Source: Aquimarina longa SW024 (lineage in GTDB: Bacteria; Bacteroidota; Bacteroidia; Flavobacteriales; Flavobacteriaceae). From it: a stretch of DNA of 64,000 nt. The translations under genes were made by a program, and so were the position numbers. The stretch's first letter is position 1; each line of letters opens with the position of its first letter. The DNA is taken from assembly GCF_001401755.1 (NCBI RefSeq), contig NZ_KQ474106.1, positions 1,916-65,915 of the forward strand. Reading direction: 5' to 3'. Shown piece after piece: positions 44,393-53,716 of the stretch. The notes below the pieces were generated by a model. It worked only from the letters and a program-made list of their open reading frames with translations. It was not told the origin of the DNA and did not search any database.

Positions 44393-44990
44393 TATTTGTT
44401 TAAATAGTTTTACTTTTTATATATAAATATGTATGAATCGAAAAGCTATTTTTAAGACTTATATATAATCAAGGTCAATTAAGTCTTTTACTACCTAGTT
44501 ATACTGATTTACTCCTATTAATCATCTATCACTAACCAGTTTAAGTTCCTTGGAAACACATAAAGGAGGATATACCCTCTCAAAGTTATTATTCATACCT
44601 ATTTACATAATTTATATTCTTAAAAAAAGTAGACTCTTTTATGAGAACATTCATTATATATATGGCTTAATGGACTAATTGCGATGGCATACTACCTTAA
44701 AAAATATAGTTTAGTTATCTAAGCTAAGCATACTTCTTCTTTTTTACTTAAAACAACAACAACCTCACACACAATAATTAAGCCTAAAAAAAATGCTTTA
44801 AAATTACTTTTTAAAGATCTCTTTTTAACAATCCCTTATCCAAATAATTCAACCTTATGCTATATATTCAAACTTAAACCCTCTTTACTTAAACAAAAGA
44901 ATCGATCCATTTATTTATAACAAAAAAAAAGCAGAAGTATAAAATACTTCTGCTTTTAAATTAATTATAGAATTAACTATAAGGATACCC
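44393..44990. other. 598-base region without a supported gene
   Basis: AT-rich sequence between convergent tssC and tssD with stops in all frames. Only the tssD terminator hairpin at 44928-44958 is recognisable. Confidence 0.6.
44928..44958 (-). terminator. Terminator of tssD
   Basis: AGCAGAAGTAT-AAA-ATACTTCTGCT perfect 11-bp stem with A/T runs on both sides, 33 bases behind the tssD stop on the minus strand. Confidence 0.85.
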
Positions 44991-45377
44991 TTATACCCAT
45001 TCGTTTATATGCTCTCCGTTACCCATAGCAATCTGTCTAGCTGAGATTGTAAGTGTTTCTGTCATAGGATTGTTTCCTGAAGCATCAAAATTCTCTCTAT
45101 ACTTTACTGCATATGCATTAGTAAAATTTAATTCTTTTGCTGTAGCTTCTGTATCTCTCTTTAAGAATACAATAGAACCATCTCTCATTTCGAAGTTATT
45201 GAACATCCAATCAGACAAACTAGTATCTGCTGTAGACTCTAACTCAATTGTAATCATACCTCCTCTAGTAACAGAAGATGGACGACCTGTAGCATCAGTT
45301 TCTTGATGTAAACCATAGTTACAGTTTAATACATTGTACTCTTTTCCTCCTACTTTTAATTTCGCTTTAAAAGACAT
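44991..45377 (-). CDS. tssD: T6SS tube protein TssD (Hcp)
   Basis: 128 residues: SFKAKLKVGGKEYNVLNCNY, GLHQETDATGRPSSVTRGGM, ITIELESTADTSLSDWMFNN and TETLTISARQIAMGNGEHIN. The Hcp-like beta barrel with the GRP[S/A]S...GG.I.[IV].[IV]...[D/E] pattern is typical of Bacteroidetes TssD. It stacks as hexameric rings to form the inner tube and carries effectors. It is transcribed alone from the minus strand with its own terminator, which fits the high expression needed for a tube protein. Small size and composition agree with the family. Confidence 0.92.
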   Translation of the reverse strand: MSFKAKLKVGGKEYNVLNCNYGLHQETDATGRPSSVTRGGMITIELESTADTSLSDWMFNNFEMRDGSIVFLKRDTEATAKELNFTNAYAVKYRENFDASGNNPMTETLTISARQIAMGNGEHINEWV

Positions 45378-45559
45378 AATAAATAATTTTTAAATTAATA
45401 ATAATAATATATAATAATAATAAATGTGATTAACACACTATAAATATAGGCAAAAAAAAGGAATTGGAAAATTAATTTTAGGTTAAGAAAAAGATCATGA
45501 AAGAAAAGTAGTACACTATTTCTTTACAAGTGTTTAAATCTAAACTTTAGTCAAAAAAA

Positions 45560-45595
45560 AGAAGAGTTTTAACCTAAAAGCTAAAACTCTTTTTA
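45560..45595 (-). terminator. Terminator of the tssN operon
   Basis: AAGAGTTTTA and TAAAACTCTT arms around ACCTAAAAGC, A/T runs outside; 23 bases beyond the tssN stop on the minus strand. Confidence 0.8.
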
Positions 45596-45618
45596 TATAA
45601 AATTTAACATAATTTTAA

Positions 45619-46485
45619 TTATGCTCTACGACATATAATTACATCATCTTCTTTGATATTATTCGATTCTATCGTTCTACTAAAGTCAATATGCTGTTGT
45701 ACTCCAAACCAGTTTGGTTTTGTATGAAAAATCCATCCAAATGCATTATTACTATCATCAAGGAACTTGATTTCACCCCCAGGATGTCGCTCATTGTAAT
45801 CATTAATAAAGAAATAAAACAGCTTCCCAAACTCCATTTTTTCTGGAGCTTTTAGCCTAAAATTACTAATCTCTTCTACATCCTTACCTTTATTAAACTC
45901 AAAAGATATCACCAACGGATTAGCTAATTCATCATCCTTAGGATCTTTAAGCTTCTCTACAGGATAGAACCATTTTTTATATACTGGTACAGGAACAGCT
46001 ATTGCAAATTCATACAATTTCACAACTAACAATGGAATTAGGAAACAAATAGTCGCAGCTGTAAATACATAGATATATTCTGGTTTATACATCCCTACTA
46101 CATACATAAAAGAAAGTAGTCCTAAACATATGATGACCACTGTGTATAAAAATTCTGACCAAAAAGAAGTTGTTTTTTCTGATAGATCCGGAAAAAATTT
46201 ACGTAATGCAAAAACATTAAGAACACCTAACAATAAAAATATAATCTGAAAACTAATAAAATTATTAAGAGGCATATTATCTAATACCTTATCATTACTC
46301 AATAATGCGGTTGCTGCAAACAAAAGTAAAGCCACCAGAACATATAAAAAGAATTTCTTTTTATTTTTCATGAATAACTTTTTGAGTCCTGCTACAAACC
46401 CCATTAGAATCATACTGAATACCAGTAGAATAATTCCTACTTTAAAAAAACCAGCACTTCCTACAATTAGTAAAATTCCTTTCAT
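45619..46485 (-). CDS. tssN: T6SS membrane protein TssN
   Basis: 288 residues. Five to six transmembrane helices in the first half (VGIILLVFSMILMGFVAGL, FFLYVLVALLLFAATALL, IIFLLLGVLNVFALRKFF, LYTVVIICLGLLSFMYVVGM, FTAATICFLIPLLVVKLYEF) followed by a soluble C-terminal domain (ISFEFNKGKDVEEISNFRLK, FFINDYNERHPGGEIKFLDD, GWIFHTKPNW). This architecture and the position match TssN, a T6SS-iii component specific to Bacteroidetes thought to replace parts of the TssJLM membrane complex. It begins 1 base before the tssG stop-adjacent region and ends the minus operon. Confidence 0.85.
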   Translation of the reverse strand: MKGILLIVGSAGFFKVGIILLVFSMILMGFVAGLKKLFMKNKKKFFLYVLVALLLFAATALLSNDKVLDNMPLNNFISFQIIFLLLGVLNVFALRKFFPDLSEKTTSFWSEFLYTVVIICLGLLSFMYVVGMYKPEYIYVFTAATICFLIPLLVVKLYEFAIAVPVPVYKKWFYPVEKLKDPKDDELANPLVISFEFNKGKDVEEISNFRLKAPEKMEFGKLFYFFINDYNERHPGGEIKFLDDSNNAFGWIFHTKPNWFGVQQHIDFSRTIESNNIKEDDVIICRRA

Positions 46486-46486
46486 A

Positions 46487-47413
46487 TTATATTGTCGTTG
46501 TTAACCCCATACGTGGACTATTTATAGCATCCAGTACAAATTCGCTTTCTTCTTCTAAGTATACTATATTAATTTCTGCATCTATTTCTATAGGTACAAA
46601 ATAGTCACAAAAGATACTAATAAATTTTGTAGTAATACCATTCTTCAAAAATTTATCTGCATTTTTTCTTTCAATCGGTCCAATCGTAATTTTATACATT
46701 GGATATACTACAGTAGTCTCTGTCAATTCTAAAACAAAGTCAACTCCTAGCTTATCCTCTCCCTCTGCACTATCAACATCATGGTAGCTCTTTGTTGTTG
46801 TCTTTATTTTTACTTGCTCCTCGATAATATTTTCTAGTCCTATTGCCATAAGCTCTGTATCCCCTGATATTTTATGAGCAAAAGGTAATAGCTGTAATAA
46901 CTTTATATTATAGTCTCTTGGAATTTCTTTATCTAACCCCCAAAAATCTAATAGAAAATCATTTTTTAGATTAGTAAACTCATCGATTAATACTCTTTCA
47001 TTCTGTTCAATCCTTACCTTCTGTACAAAAAGTTCATTCTCGATAGGAGTAAAAAATGACCTAGCTTCTTTTTCTTCTTTTTTATGTTTTTGTCGTATAT
47101 GCTTATAAGAAAGCGCTACATTAGTTTTAGTCTTTATTGGTTCGTGAAAAATTCCTTCAGGAAGTAAATCATAAAGACCATTACGAGCTAAATTTAATTG
47201 TAATTTATCTCCTGATTCTGAATATGAATCCATTATAAAACTTATCACATCTCTACGATAAGATCTTGTAAAAGTACTTTTATTAAAAACATCTATGTCT
47301 GTAAACTCTAGATTTGATTTTTCGAGAACTTCACATACAAAAACCTCAGCTTTTAGGTTCTTATAGCTCGCTATCAATTCGTCATATACCTCTTGTACTT
47401 CCTTTTCTTTCAT
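46487..47413 (-). CDS. tssG: T6SS baseplate subunit, TssG-like
   Basis: 308 residues, soluble, without signal peptide. Helix-rich N-terminus (VYDELIASYKNLKAEVFVCE), then LNLARNGLYDLLPEGIFHEP, a Lys/Glu-rich stretch (RQKHKKEEKEARSFFTPIEN), LLQLLPFAHKISGDTELMAI and a beta-rich end (YPMYKITIGPIERKNADKFL). 'GLYDLLPEGlFH' and 'lLPfah.isGd..l' are features of TssG-like proteins in Bacteroidetes T6SS loci. It is expected to form the baseplate wedge with TssE and TssF. It lies between the NlpC/P60 gene (27 bases upstream) and tssN (1 base). Confidence 0.75.
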   Translation of the reverse strand: MKEKEVQEVYDELIASYKNLKAEVFVCEVLEKSNLEFTDIDVFNKSTFTRSYRRDVISFIMDSYSESGDKLQLNLARNGLYDLLPEGIFHEPIKTKTNVALSYKHIRQKHKKEEKEARSFFTPIENELFVQKVRIEQNERVLIDEFTNLKNDFLLDFWGLDKEIPRDYNIKLLQLLPFAHKISGDTELMAIGLENIIEEQVKIKTTTKSYHDVDSAEGEDKLGVDFVLELTETTVVYPMYKITIGPIERKNADKFLKNGITTKFISIFCDYFVPIEIDAEINIVYLEEESEFVLDAINSPRMGLTTTI

Positions 47414-47440
47414 CCTAAAAAGAATGCTATATTATTAATT

Positions 47441-48037
47441 TTAATTCTCTTCATCTATCGTATCGTCAGTTTTTATAGGCTTTCTTCCAGCAGCCACAAA
47501 CAATTTTTGCCAATGATTATCATTAAAATTACTAATCTGCACTCCATTACCTCCCATATTACTTCTCTTAGATGTAGAATGAACAAATTGTCCGTGACCT
47601 AAATATACTCCTACATGAGTAATTGGGTGGTGCTGAGATCCCTGAAGATTAAAGAACAAAAGATCTCCTTGTTTTAAAAACTCTTGACCTATAAACTTAT
47701 CAGTATCTGGAGCCATATATTGTTTTTCTGCTGTTCTTTCAATTAACCCTCCATATACATCATGGTAAAGAAATTGTGTAAAAAAAGAACAGTCAATCCC
47801 TTTTCTTGTCTCTCCACCCATTCTATAAGGAGTCCCCATCCAACTGTCTATAAATTTATACAAAGGTATGTTCTTAACCTTCTCTGGCGCTACTCCAAGA
47901 ATATTTCCATATTTCTTTTGTATTGGCAAGATCTTATCTTTTTTTTCTTGCTTTACAATAACTTCTTGTGTACTTTTACAACTAGCTACCCCAGCAAATA
48001 GTACAACAAACACTAATATTTTATATAAAACTTTCAT
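47441..48037 (-). CDS. NlpC/P60 (C40) lipoprotein in the T6SS cluster
   Basis: I take ATG 48037 as start (MKVLYKILVFVVLFAGVASC); a TTG six bases upstream is less likely. Lipobox VASC with Cys at residue 20. The catalytic NlpC/P60 domain shows Cys in GGETRKGIDCSFFTQFLYHD, His in HPITHVGVYLGHGQFVHSTS and a polar third residue nearby (QHHPITH...). All parts of the Cys-His pair are present. Such enzymes cut D-glutamyl-meso-diaminopimelate bonds in peptidoglycan. It leads the operon NlpC-tssG-tssN and faces tssE divergently. Likely role: local wall opening for the apparatus, or an immunity/effector-type hydrolase; the lipid anchor argues for a house-keeping function in the producer. Confidence 0.85.
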   Translation of the reverse strand: MKVLYKILVFVVLFAGVASCKSTQEVIVKQEKKDKILPIQKKYGNILGVAPEKVKNIPLYKFIDSWMGTPYRMGGETRKGIDCSFFTQFLYHDVYGGLIERTAEKQYMAPDTDKFIGQEFLKQGDLLFFNLQGSQHHPITHVGVYLGHGQFVHSTSKRSNMGGNGVQISNFNDNHWQKLFVAAGRKPIKTDDTIDEEN

Positions 48038-48206
48038 CCCCAAAATTTATACAAATATAGAATTTCTATTGATTTTTTCAAGATCATTTTAAGTTTTATC
48101 CATACAAAATCTACATTATATAACTTAATCTACATTATTGGTCGATTGTAACTAAAATCTTTATTAAATTGCGATTTAATTTTTAAAACCTGTTTTTTTT
48201 AATTTT

Positions 48207-48638
48207 ATGATTACATCATATTATAGTATACCACTACAAACTAAGAATATTGTATCTAATGTCGAATTACAACAATGCGACATTACACAGTCTATTATAA
48301 ATTTTATTCACCTTATCACGACTACTCATTTTGGAGAATGTGATTTTGATGAAACTTTTGGATGTTCAATATGGAATATTGATTTCGACAATTTAACGAG
48401 TACAAATAAATTACGGGACACTATCACAGAATCATTAGCTGAGAATATAGCATCCACTGAAAAGCGATTAAAAAAAATACAGGTAGAAGTAACTATAAAA
48501 CAAGAAGAATTTAGAGGTGCAGAAAACAGTAACAGGGTAAAAAAACGAGTAGATATAAATGTAAAAGGGGTTATTCGTCAAACTAATGAAGCGTTTTCTT
48601 GTATAGAACGATTTTATATAGCACCACTTTCATACTAG
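48207..48638 (+). CDS. tssE: T6SS baseplate protein TssE (GPW/gp25 family)
   Basis: 143 residues: YYSIPLQTKNIVSNVELQQC, SIINFIHLITTTHFGECDFD, ETFGCSIWNIDFDNLTSTNK, then ESLAENIASTEKRLKKIQVE. The 'FGec.fD..fGc.iwn..f' pattern matches gp25/TssE of the phage baseplate, Bacteroidetes version. It joins the tail tube/sheath to the baseplate. First gene of the operon tssE-tssF-PKD-tssK-tssO; tssF follows after 4 bases. Divergent from the NlpC/P60 gene over 169 bases. Confidence 0.88.
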   Translation: MITSYYSIPLQTKNIVSNVELQQCDITQSIINFIHLITTTHFGECDFDETFGCSIWNIDFDNLTSTNKLRDTITESLAENIASTEKRLKKIQVEVTIKQEEFRGAENSNRVKKRVDINVKGVIRQTNEAFSCIERFYIAPLSY

Positions 48639-48642
48639 ATTT

Positions 48643-50478
48643 ATGGAGATAGAAAACAAAACACAGGTTAAAAATAGAATGATCAAAAAAGCTGCATCTC
48701 TTTGGGGAGTTTCTCCTAATGAGATAGAAAGTTCTTTTGATCCTATTGTATCATTACTTATTGGCGCCTGTGCTTCAGAAATAGCCAAAATATCAGGAGA
48801 AATTAATAATTCTCAAACAAGAGTTACTGAGCGATTGCTACAAATAATGACTCCTGAAACACTATATGGTGCACGACCTGCTCATGCCATCGCTGTAGCA
48901 GAGCCAACGGATGTTACTATAAATATTACACCAGAACATTTATTCTATTATAAGAAAAAAATAAAAACCCGAAATGCAGAACAAGAAGAACAGAATCTTT
49001 TTTTCTCTGCGGTACAAGACACTAAATTAGTAGACACACATATTTCTCATATGATCTGCGGTACAGAAATGTATGAAATTGAAGGTCGCTCTGTATCTAA
49101 TGTTCCTCTTACTCTTAAAGACACATCTCCCCTACCTCAATCCACAATATATCTGGGGATTAAAACAGAGCATGAACATATTTCATTAAAAGACACTTCG
49201 CTTTTTTTTGAATTATTAGATGTACAGGATACTGATTTATTTTATCACCACTTACAGCATGCTAATATCTATTATAACGATACATTAATTGATGTCGTTT
49301 CTGGTTATTATAACAGTAGAGATTCTGATCGAATACAGATAGAATCTATATTCTCGCTCAAACCAAATAAAACAAAAAACATTGAAAGTCAGGTTAAAAA
49401 AGCGTATGAAAGGCATTTTTTAACTATTAAATCAAATATTTCATTACAAAATGAAGGTAAGATTCCTCAGGAATTTACTAAATTTATAGATATAAAAAAT
49501 CATGAAGAACTTCATGAATATAATTGGATTAAAGTAGTTTTTCCTCGTATTATTGATAATACTGTTTTAAAAAACATATACAGTACCTTTAATGCGTTTC
49601 CTATATTAAACAGGAAATTAGAGAGTGTATCTTTTCAACTTAAAGACTATATTGATATTATACCTTTAAGTACTATGGATTTATTTTTAGATATAAAAAC
49701 TGTTATTAATACTGAAGGTAAAACCTATAAGCTAAGAGAAAATGATTCTGAACATGAAGAAAAAGGAACGTATATTATCAGAAGGGATAATGTTGGTAAA
49801 CTCGACTCTAGAAAAGCTAAAGAATATTTACTACATCTTATAGGGTTACTAAAAGATGAAAGTGCTGGTTTCTCTATCTATGGAAATGATTTTTTACAAA
49901 CTAATATTAATGAATTAAATCAAAACATTGCAGCTTTAGAGAAGAAATTGTTTGATATGGATAAGGCAACCGTAGAAACAAACTATGTTTCTATTAAACC
50001 TTACAACAAAAAAGATTCTCTTTTATTAGAATATTGGACAACTAACGGTGAAAAAGCTAATCAAATAAAACCAGGAAGTACTTTAGAGATATACAAAGGA
50101 ACTGACCTGAAACAAAAAGGAGGTTTTTTTCTCACCCCTACTTTTCAAGGAAAAAACAATTTAACCATGGATGAGCGTCTATATACGTATAGAAGAGCAC
50201 TATTATCCAGAAATAGAATCGTAACCAAAGAAGATGTAAAAGCACTATGTTATGAATTATGCGGTGATAAAATAGAAAAAATAACCATTAGAAAAGGGTT
50301 TAAAACAAATATAAAAGCAAATAAAGGTCTAATTCCTTCTATAGAAATACTGCTTACAGTAAGTAAAAGAATTAAGACTTCTGAATTAGAATGGGAATCT
50401 ATAAAAAGTAATATTTTATCTGTATTAGAAAAACAATCATTAAATGTTTTTCCTTACTATATAACAATCATAAATTAA
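48643..50478 (+). CDS. tssF: T6SS baseplate subunit TssF
   Basis: 611 residues. Opening VKNRMIKKAASLWGVSPNEI, ESSFDPIVSLLIGACASEIA, KISGEINNSQTRVTERLLQI and MTPETLYGARPAHAIAVAEP corresponds to the start of TssF/VasA-type proteins (…DP.v.rLlea.a...a.i...l......r....ll..l.P....p.Ps...). The C-terminus LLSRNRIVTKEDVKALCYEL is gpJ/baseplate-like. Length fits the ~600-residue family. TssF with TssE, TssG and TssK builds the baseplate in the cytoplasm. It overlaps neither neighbour; the PKD gene follows after 24 bases. Confidence 0.87.
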   Translation: MEIENKTQVKNRMIKKAASLWGVSPNEIESSFDPIVSLLIGACASEIAKISGEINNSQTRVTERLLQIMTPETLYGARPAHAIAVAEPTDVTINITPEHLFYYKKKIKTRNAEQEEQNLFFSAVQDTKLVDTHISHMICGTEMYEIEGRSVSNVPLTLKDTSPLPQSTIYLGIKTEHEHISLKDTSLFFELLDVQDTDLFYHHLQHANIYYNDTLIDVVSGYYNSRDSDRIQIESIFSLKPNKTKNIESQVKKAYERHFLTIKSNISLQNEGKIPQEFTKFIDIKNHEELHEYNWIKVVFPRIIDNTVLKNIYSTFNAFPILNRKLESVSFQLKDYIDIIPLSTMDLFLDIKTVINTEGKTYKLRENDSEHEEKGTYIIRRDNVGKLDSRKAKEYLLHLIGLLKDESAGFSIYGNDFLQTNINELNQNIAALEKKLFDMDKATVETNYVSIKPYNKKDSLLLEYWTTNGEKANQIKPGSTLEIYKGTDLKQKGGFFLTPTFQGKNNLTMDERLYTYRRALLSRNRIVTKEDVKALCYELCGDKIEKITIRKGFKTNIKANKGLIPSIEILLTVSKRIKTSELEWESIKSNILSVLEKQSLNVFPYYITIIN

Positions 50479-50502
50479 TTTATATTTTGAAAAAAAAGAA
50501 CA

Positions 50503-51498
50503 ATGGAAACATCTGATAACTTAAAAAATAGTCATATCGACAAAAGTATTATGCTGTTCTTTATCATTACATTTTTGGTAACAGCTACAGTTTTTGCCTT
50601 TAAATATGCTAATTACACACCATGCAATATTATTGATTTTGATATAACTGCAAAAAATTATAGAGCTGGAGAAATTATTAGATTTAAAGACCATACCAAA
50701 GGAGCTACTAAAAGAGAATGGGATTTTGGAGATAGCACTGAAACACGTGTAGGAGCTACTCCATTTCATACATATGAAAAAGCGGGGAAATATGATGTAA
50801 AACTAACTATTAATGGTAAATGTGAGAATATTACAACACTTACTATAAAGGAAAAAGCTTTTATCCTTGATTCTACCAAATTAGCAAAGTTTAAAATTCC
50901 AAATTCTATAAAAGTTGGTCAAGTATTAAAATTAAAAGATGAAACTAAAGGTGCTGTTAAATGGGAATGGAGATTTGGAGAAACTGCAGAAGTGAATTCT
51001 GATAAAAAGAATCCAAATTATATCTATGAATCGGCTGGATTAAAAACAATCACTCTTGTTGTTAACGGTGATCCTAGATATGGAACAAAGAAAAAAATAA
51101 AAGTACTTCCATCTGTAAAAAAGGATACTAAACCAAAAAGAAGAATCCGAAAGCGCCAAGATGCGTCTTCTCTTATCAAATATGCTCCTACAACCGTAAA
51201 GCTTAATAATGCTCCAAAAACAGAGTTTAGAGCTCCAAATATTAAAAATAATGATTTTAAGCTTAAGCTTATATTAGTTTCTAATAAGAAAGCTAGTGCT
51301 AAAGATTTTAGTGAATATCTATGTGACAACTTACAGATGCCTATGACTGCAAGAGGAAAGAAGACTAATTTTATTGATTTTTGCGACAAAATCAGAGGTA
51401 AAAATATTAAAATTAAAGAACTAGAGATTTTTAGAAATAAGAAAACTAATTGTATAGAATATATTACTGTACAATATTCTAAATCAGGTTTATTTTAA
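50503..51498 (+). CDS. PKD-domain membrane protein of the T6SS operon
   Basis: 331 residues. One transmembrane helix near residues 14-33 (IMLFFIITFLVTATVFAF), then two PKD-like repeats: FKDHTKGATKREWDFGDSTE, FHTYEKAGKYDVKLTINGKC and LKDETKGAVKWEWRFGETAE, YIYESAGLKTITLVVNGDPR. A basic linker (KRRIRKRQD) and a C-terminal ~90-residue domain (KLKLILVSNKKASAKDFSEY, YLCDNLQMPMTARGKKTNF) follow. Orientation suggests that the PKD part is in the periplasm. Position between tssF and tssK (4 bases) makes it an apparatus component; it might be the TssP-class protein of T6SS-iii, but I cannot confirm this and give no symbol. Confidence 0.8.
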   Translation: METSDNLKNSHIDKSIMLFFIITFLVTATVFAFKYANYTPCNIIDFDITAKNYRAGEIIRFKDHTKGATKREWDFGDSTETRVGATPFHTYEKAGKYDVKLTINGKCENITTLTIKEKAFILDSTKLAKFKIPNSIKVGQVLKLKDETKGAVKWEWRFGETAEVNSDKKNPNYIYESAGLKTITLVVNGDPRYGTKKKIKVLPSVKKDTKPKRRIRKRQDASSLIKYAPTTVKLNNAPKTEFRAPNIKNNDFKLKLILVSNKKASAKDFSEYLCDNLQMPMTARGKKTNFIDFCDKIRGKNIKIKELEIFRNKKTNCIEYITVQYSKSGLF

Positions 51499-51502
51499 TA
51501 CT

Positions 51503-52660
51503 ATGGAATTAAAAAATAAAAATCACCATCGCGTTAATTGGATTGATGGTATGAAAATTAATAAAAGTCATTTTATACAGAGTGAAAATGCACTTACTCA
51601 ATTTTCTCAAATCATTGGTTCCCAGAATATCAATGCTATTAATTACGGTTTATTCCCTGGATTAATAACAGAAGAAGCCGTAAAAATGTCTTTTTCTATT
51701 GATGGGCAAGATACAATTAGCGTACAACTAACTAAGTGCAGTGCTATTACTGCGGGAGGACATCTTATTCATATAACACCTGAGATTTCTTCTTTTTTAG
51801 AAAAAAACGGAACCTTAATTAAAGCTGAGTATATCGCTAATGTTGAAGATGAAGAATGTTATATTGTTCTAAAGGTAGATCCCTATAAAAGAATCCCTAT
51901 AGGCGATTCGTTTCCAGAAGAAGAGCCTCCAAGACATCCTTATGCGCTTCCAGAATACACTCTTAATATTGTAGGGAAAGTCGAAGTTACTAGAGAAGAA
52001 TTTGGAAAATACCATATTACGATAGGTAAAATAATTTTTACAGAGGGGATACCTTCTTTAGCAGAAGATTTTATTCCTCCTTGTACATCCATACAAAGCC
52101 ATCAGGATCTTATATATATATACTCAGAAATTGGTTCCTTTTTTAATGCTGTAGAGAAGTATTCTATAAATATTATACAAAAGATTTACCAAAAGAAACA
52201 ATCTAATGATTTAGCAAGAATGGTGCTTTCTCTTTCTCAAAATGTAATTCAATATATTGGAGGAATGATATCTGAGTTTAGACTCAACGATAAACATGCA
52301 GCTCCAGTACTAATGATCTCTAGGCTAATCTCTCTTGCCAGAATTATTAAAAATAGTATCGATGCTTATGTAGGCACAGGAAAAGAAGAACTCGTAAATT
52401 ACCTTTCTGACTGGTGTGATCTAAAACAAGGTGCTCTTGAAAATGTCCTAGTGGAGATGATTGCATTAGATTACCAACATACAGACATTAATAAATCACT
52501 AAATGATGTCTCTAATTTTACAAAACTGATGCTAACTTTATTTAAAAAATTAAATGAATTAGATTATATTGGAAAAAAATCAGATTCTAATATATTTGTA
52601 AAAGAAGAAGTGATTGCAAAACAGGATATAAAAAATAGACGTAGTTTCTTGTTAGATTAA
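51503..52660 (+). CDS. tssK: T6SS baseplate protein TssK
   Basis: 385 residues: HRVNWIDGMKINKSHFIQSE, then NAINYGLFPGLITEEAVKMS, AGGHLIHITPEISSFLEKNG, IPIGDSFPEEEPPRHPYALP and a helical C-terminal region (YSINIIQKIYQKKQSNDLAR, ISRLISLARIIKNSIDAYVG). The 'vnWidGMkinkshF...e' start is the TssK family signature (W..G..l...H). TssK links the baseplate to the membrane complex. It starts 4 bases after the PKD gene and is followed by tssO after 37 bases. Confidence 0.88.
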   Translation: MELKNKNHHRVNWIDGMKINKSHFIQSENALTQFSQIIGSQNINAINYGLFPGLITEEAVKMSFSIDGQDTISVQLTKCSAITAGGHLIHITPEISSFLEKNGTLIKAEYIANVEDEECYIVLKVDPYKRIPIGDSFPEEEPPRHPYALPEYTLNIVGKVEVTREEFGKYHITIGKIIFTEGIPSLAEDFIPPCTSIQSHQDLIYIYSEIGSFFNAVEKYSINIIQKIYQKKQSNDLARMVLSLSQNVIQYIGGMISEFRLNDKHAAPVLMISRLISLARIIKNSIDAYVGTGKEELVNYLSDWCDLKQGALENVLVEMIALDYQHTDINKSLNDVSNFTKLMLTLFKKLNELDYIGKKSDSNIFVKEEVIAKQDIKNRRSFLLD

Positions 52661-52697
52661 TAACGATCCCTAAAATAAACCTTGTAAAAAAAATAAA

Positions 52698-53201
52698 ATG
52701 AAACCTAAAAACAATAAAGAAAGAAGAAATAGTATATTAAAATTTTCATTATTATTTGTTTTTACCGCAGCACTAATTGTTATTGCTTTCTTTTTTGATT
52801 TTGATAGAATACCTCTAAAAGAAAACTCAGTACTTAGAGAACAATCTGTGGCAGTGCAAAAAGAAATAAAATTTCAGGAAAAATTCTCAGATGAGATGAT
52901 AACAATACGTTCTTTATTAGATTCTCTAGATACTCCTGGACAAAACATACAATATATTAACGCATTAATTAACTCTAAGATTGTTGATTTACAAAAATCA
53001 ATTCCTAAAGAAGATTCTACATATCGCTATGATATGTACAATAACGTTGTAAAATCATTTGTAGATTTACAAGGTTTAAAAACAAAATTAAAAGAGTTTG
53101 ATAATGTAGATGCTCAACTAGAAGAATATGAAGATGAGTTAGATCGTGTTAATCAAGAGTTAGATAAAGCAAATAGATATCTTGATGCTTTAAGACGTTA
53201 G
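52698..53201 (+). CDS. tssO: T6SS protein TssO
   Basis: 167 residues: one N-terminal transmembrane helix (ILKFSLLFVFTAALIVIAFF) followed by a long coiled coil (REQSVAVQKEIKFQEKFSDE, QLEEYEDELDRVNQELDKAN). The size, topology and position after tssK fit TssO, one of the proteins restricted to Bacteroidetes T6SS-iii. Probably part of the inner-membrane assembly. A terminator lies 57 bases after its stop, so it ends the operon in this window. Confidence 0.8.
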   Translation: MKPKNNKERRNSILKFSLLFVFTAALIVIAFFFDFDRIPLKENSVLREQSVAVQKEIKFQEKFSDEMITIRSLLDSLDTPGQNIQYINALINSKIVDLQKSIPKEDSTYRYDMYNNVVKSFVDLQGLKTKLKEFDNVDAQLEEYEDELDRVNQELDKANRYLDALRR

Positions 53202-53257
53202 AAACAAAAATACAATTACTTCGTTTTTTATAGTCCGAAGTATATCTGATACTACAA

Positions 53258-53297
53258 AAACCACTATAGTTGATCTAAACTATAGTGGTTTTTTTTT
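53258..53297 (+). terminator. Terminator of the tssE-tssO operon
   Basis: AAACCACTATAGTT-GATCT-AAACTATAGTGGTTT, a near-perfect 15-bp stem, then T8. Confidence 0.92.
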
Positions 53298-53511
53298 GGA
53301 TTTACAATATCAAAAAACACATCCCATTACACATTCATTTTACAAGTGCTTAGATAGCACCTTTGTTAAACAAAAGTTAAACTATTAAATATTAATAGTA
53401 TTACTATTATTTTTGATGCAAACATGAACTATCTATTTTAAAATCTAAAAGTTAGCATTACTGATAAAACTTATAGTAGAGATCCAAAATCATTAACTCT
53501 TAAGTAAAAAA

Positions 53512-53685
53512 ATGACAAAACAGAATATTTTTATGTTTAAAGAAATAGAAAACAAGTATCTTTTTCATTCTAGCCTATCAGGTACAATTATAGAAGGAAT
53601 TTTGTCAATAATTTATAAAAGACCGTTTTTCTTCATCAACAATACTGTAATGATACCATTACATATCCTAATAATTATTTTATAA
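53512..53685 (+). CDS. Possible 57-residue protein directly upstream of the exporter genes
   Basis: ATG 53512 after an A-rich stretch gives MTKQNIFMFKEIENKYLFHS, SLSGTIIEGILSIIYKRPFF and a hydrophobic end (MIPLHILIIIL), stop at 53683-53685. It stops 31 bases before the ABC gene in the same direction. There is no double-glycine or RiPP leader motif I can defend. It could be a small membrane peptide, or a chance frame; the 520-base gap otherwise holds only the preceding terminator. Confidence 0.3.
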   Translation: MTKQNIFMFKEIENKYLFHSSLSGTIIEGILSIIYKRPFFFINNTVMIPLHILIIIL

Positions 53686-53716
53686 CCCTTGTATTTAATT
53701 CTATAAATAACATCTA

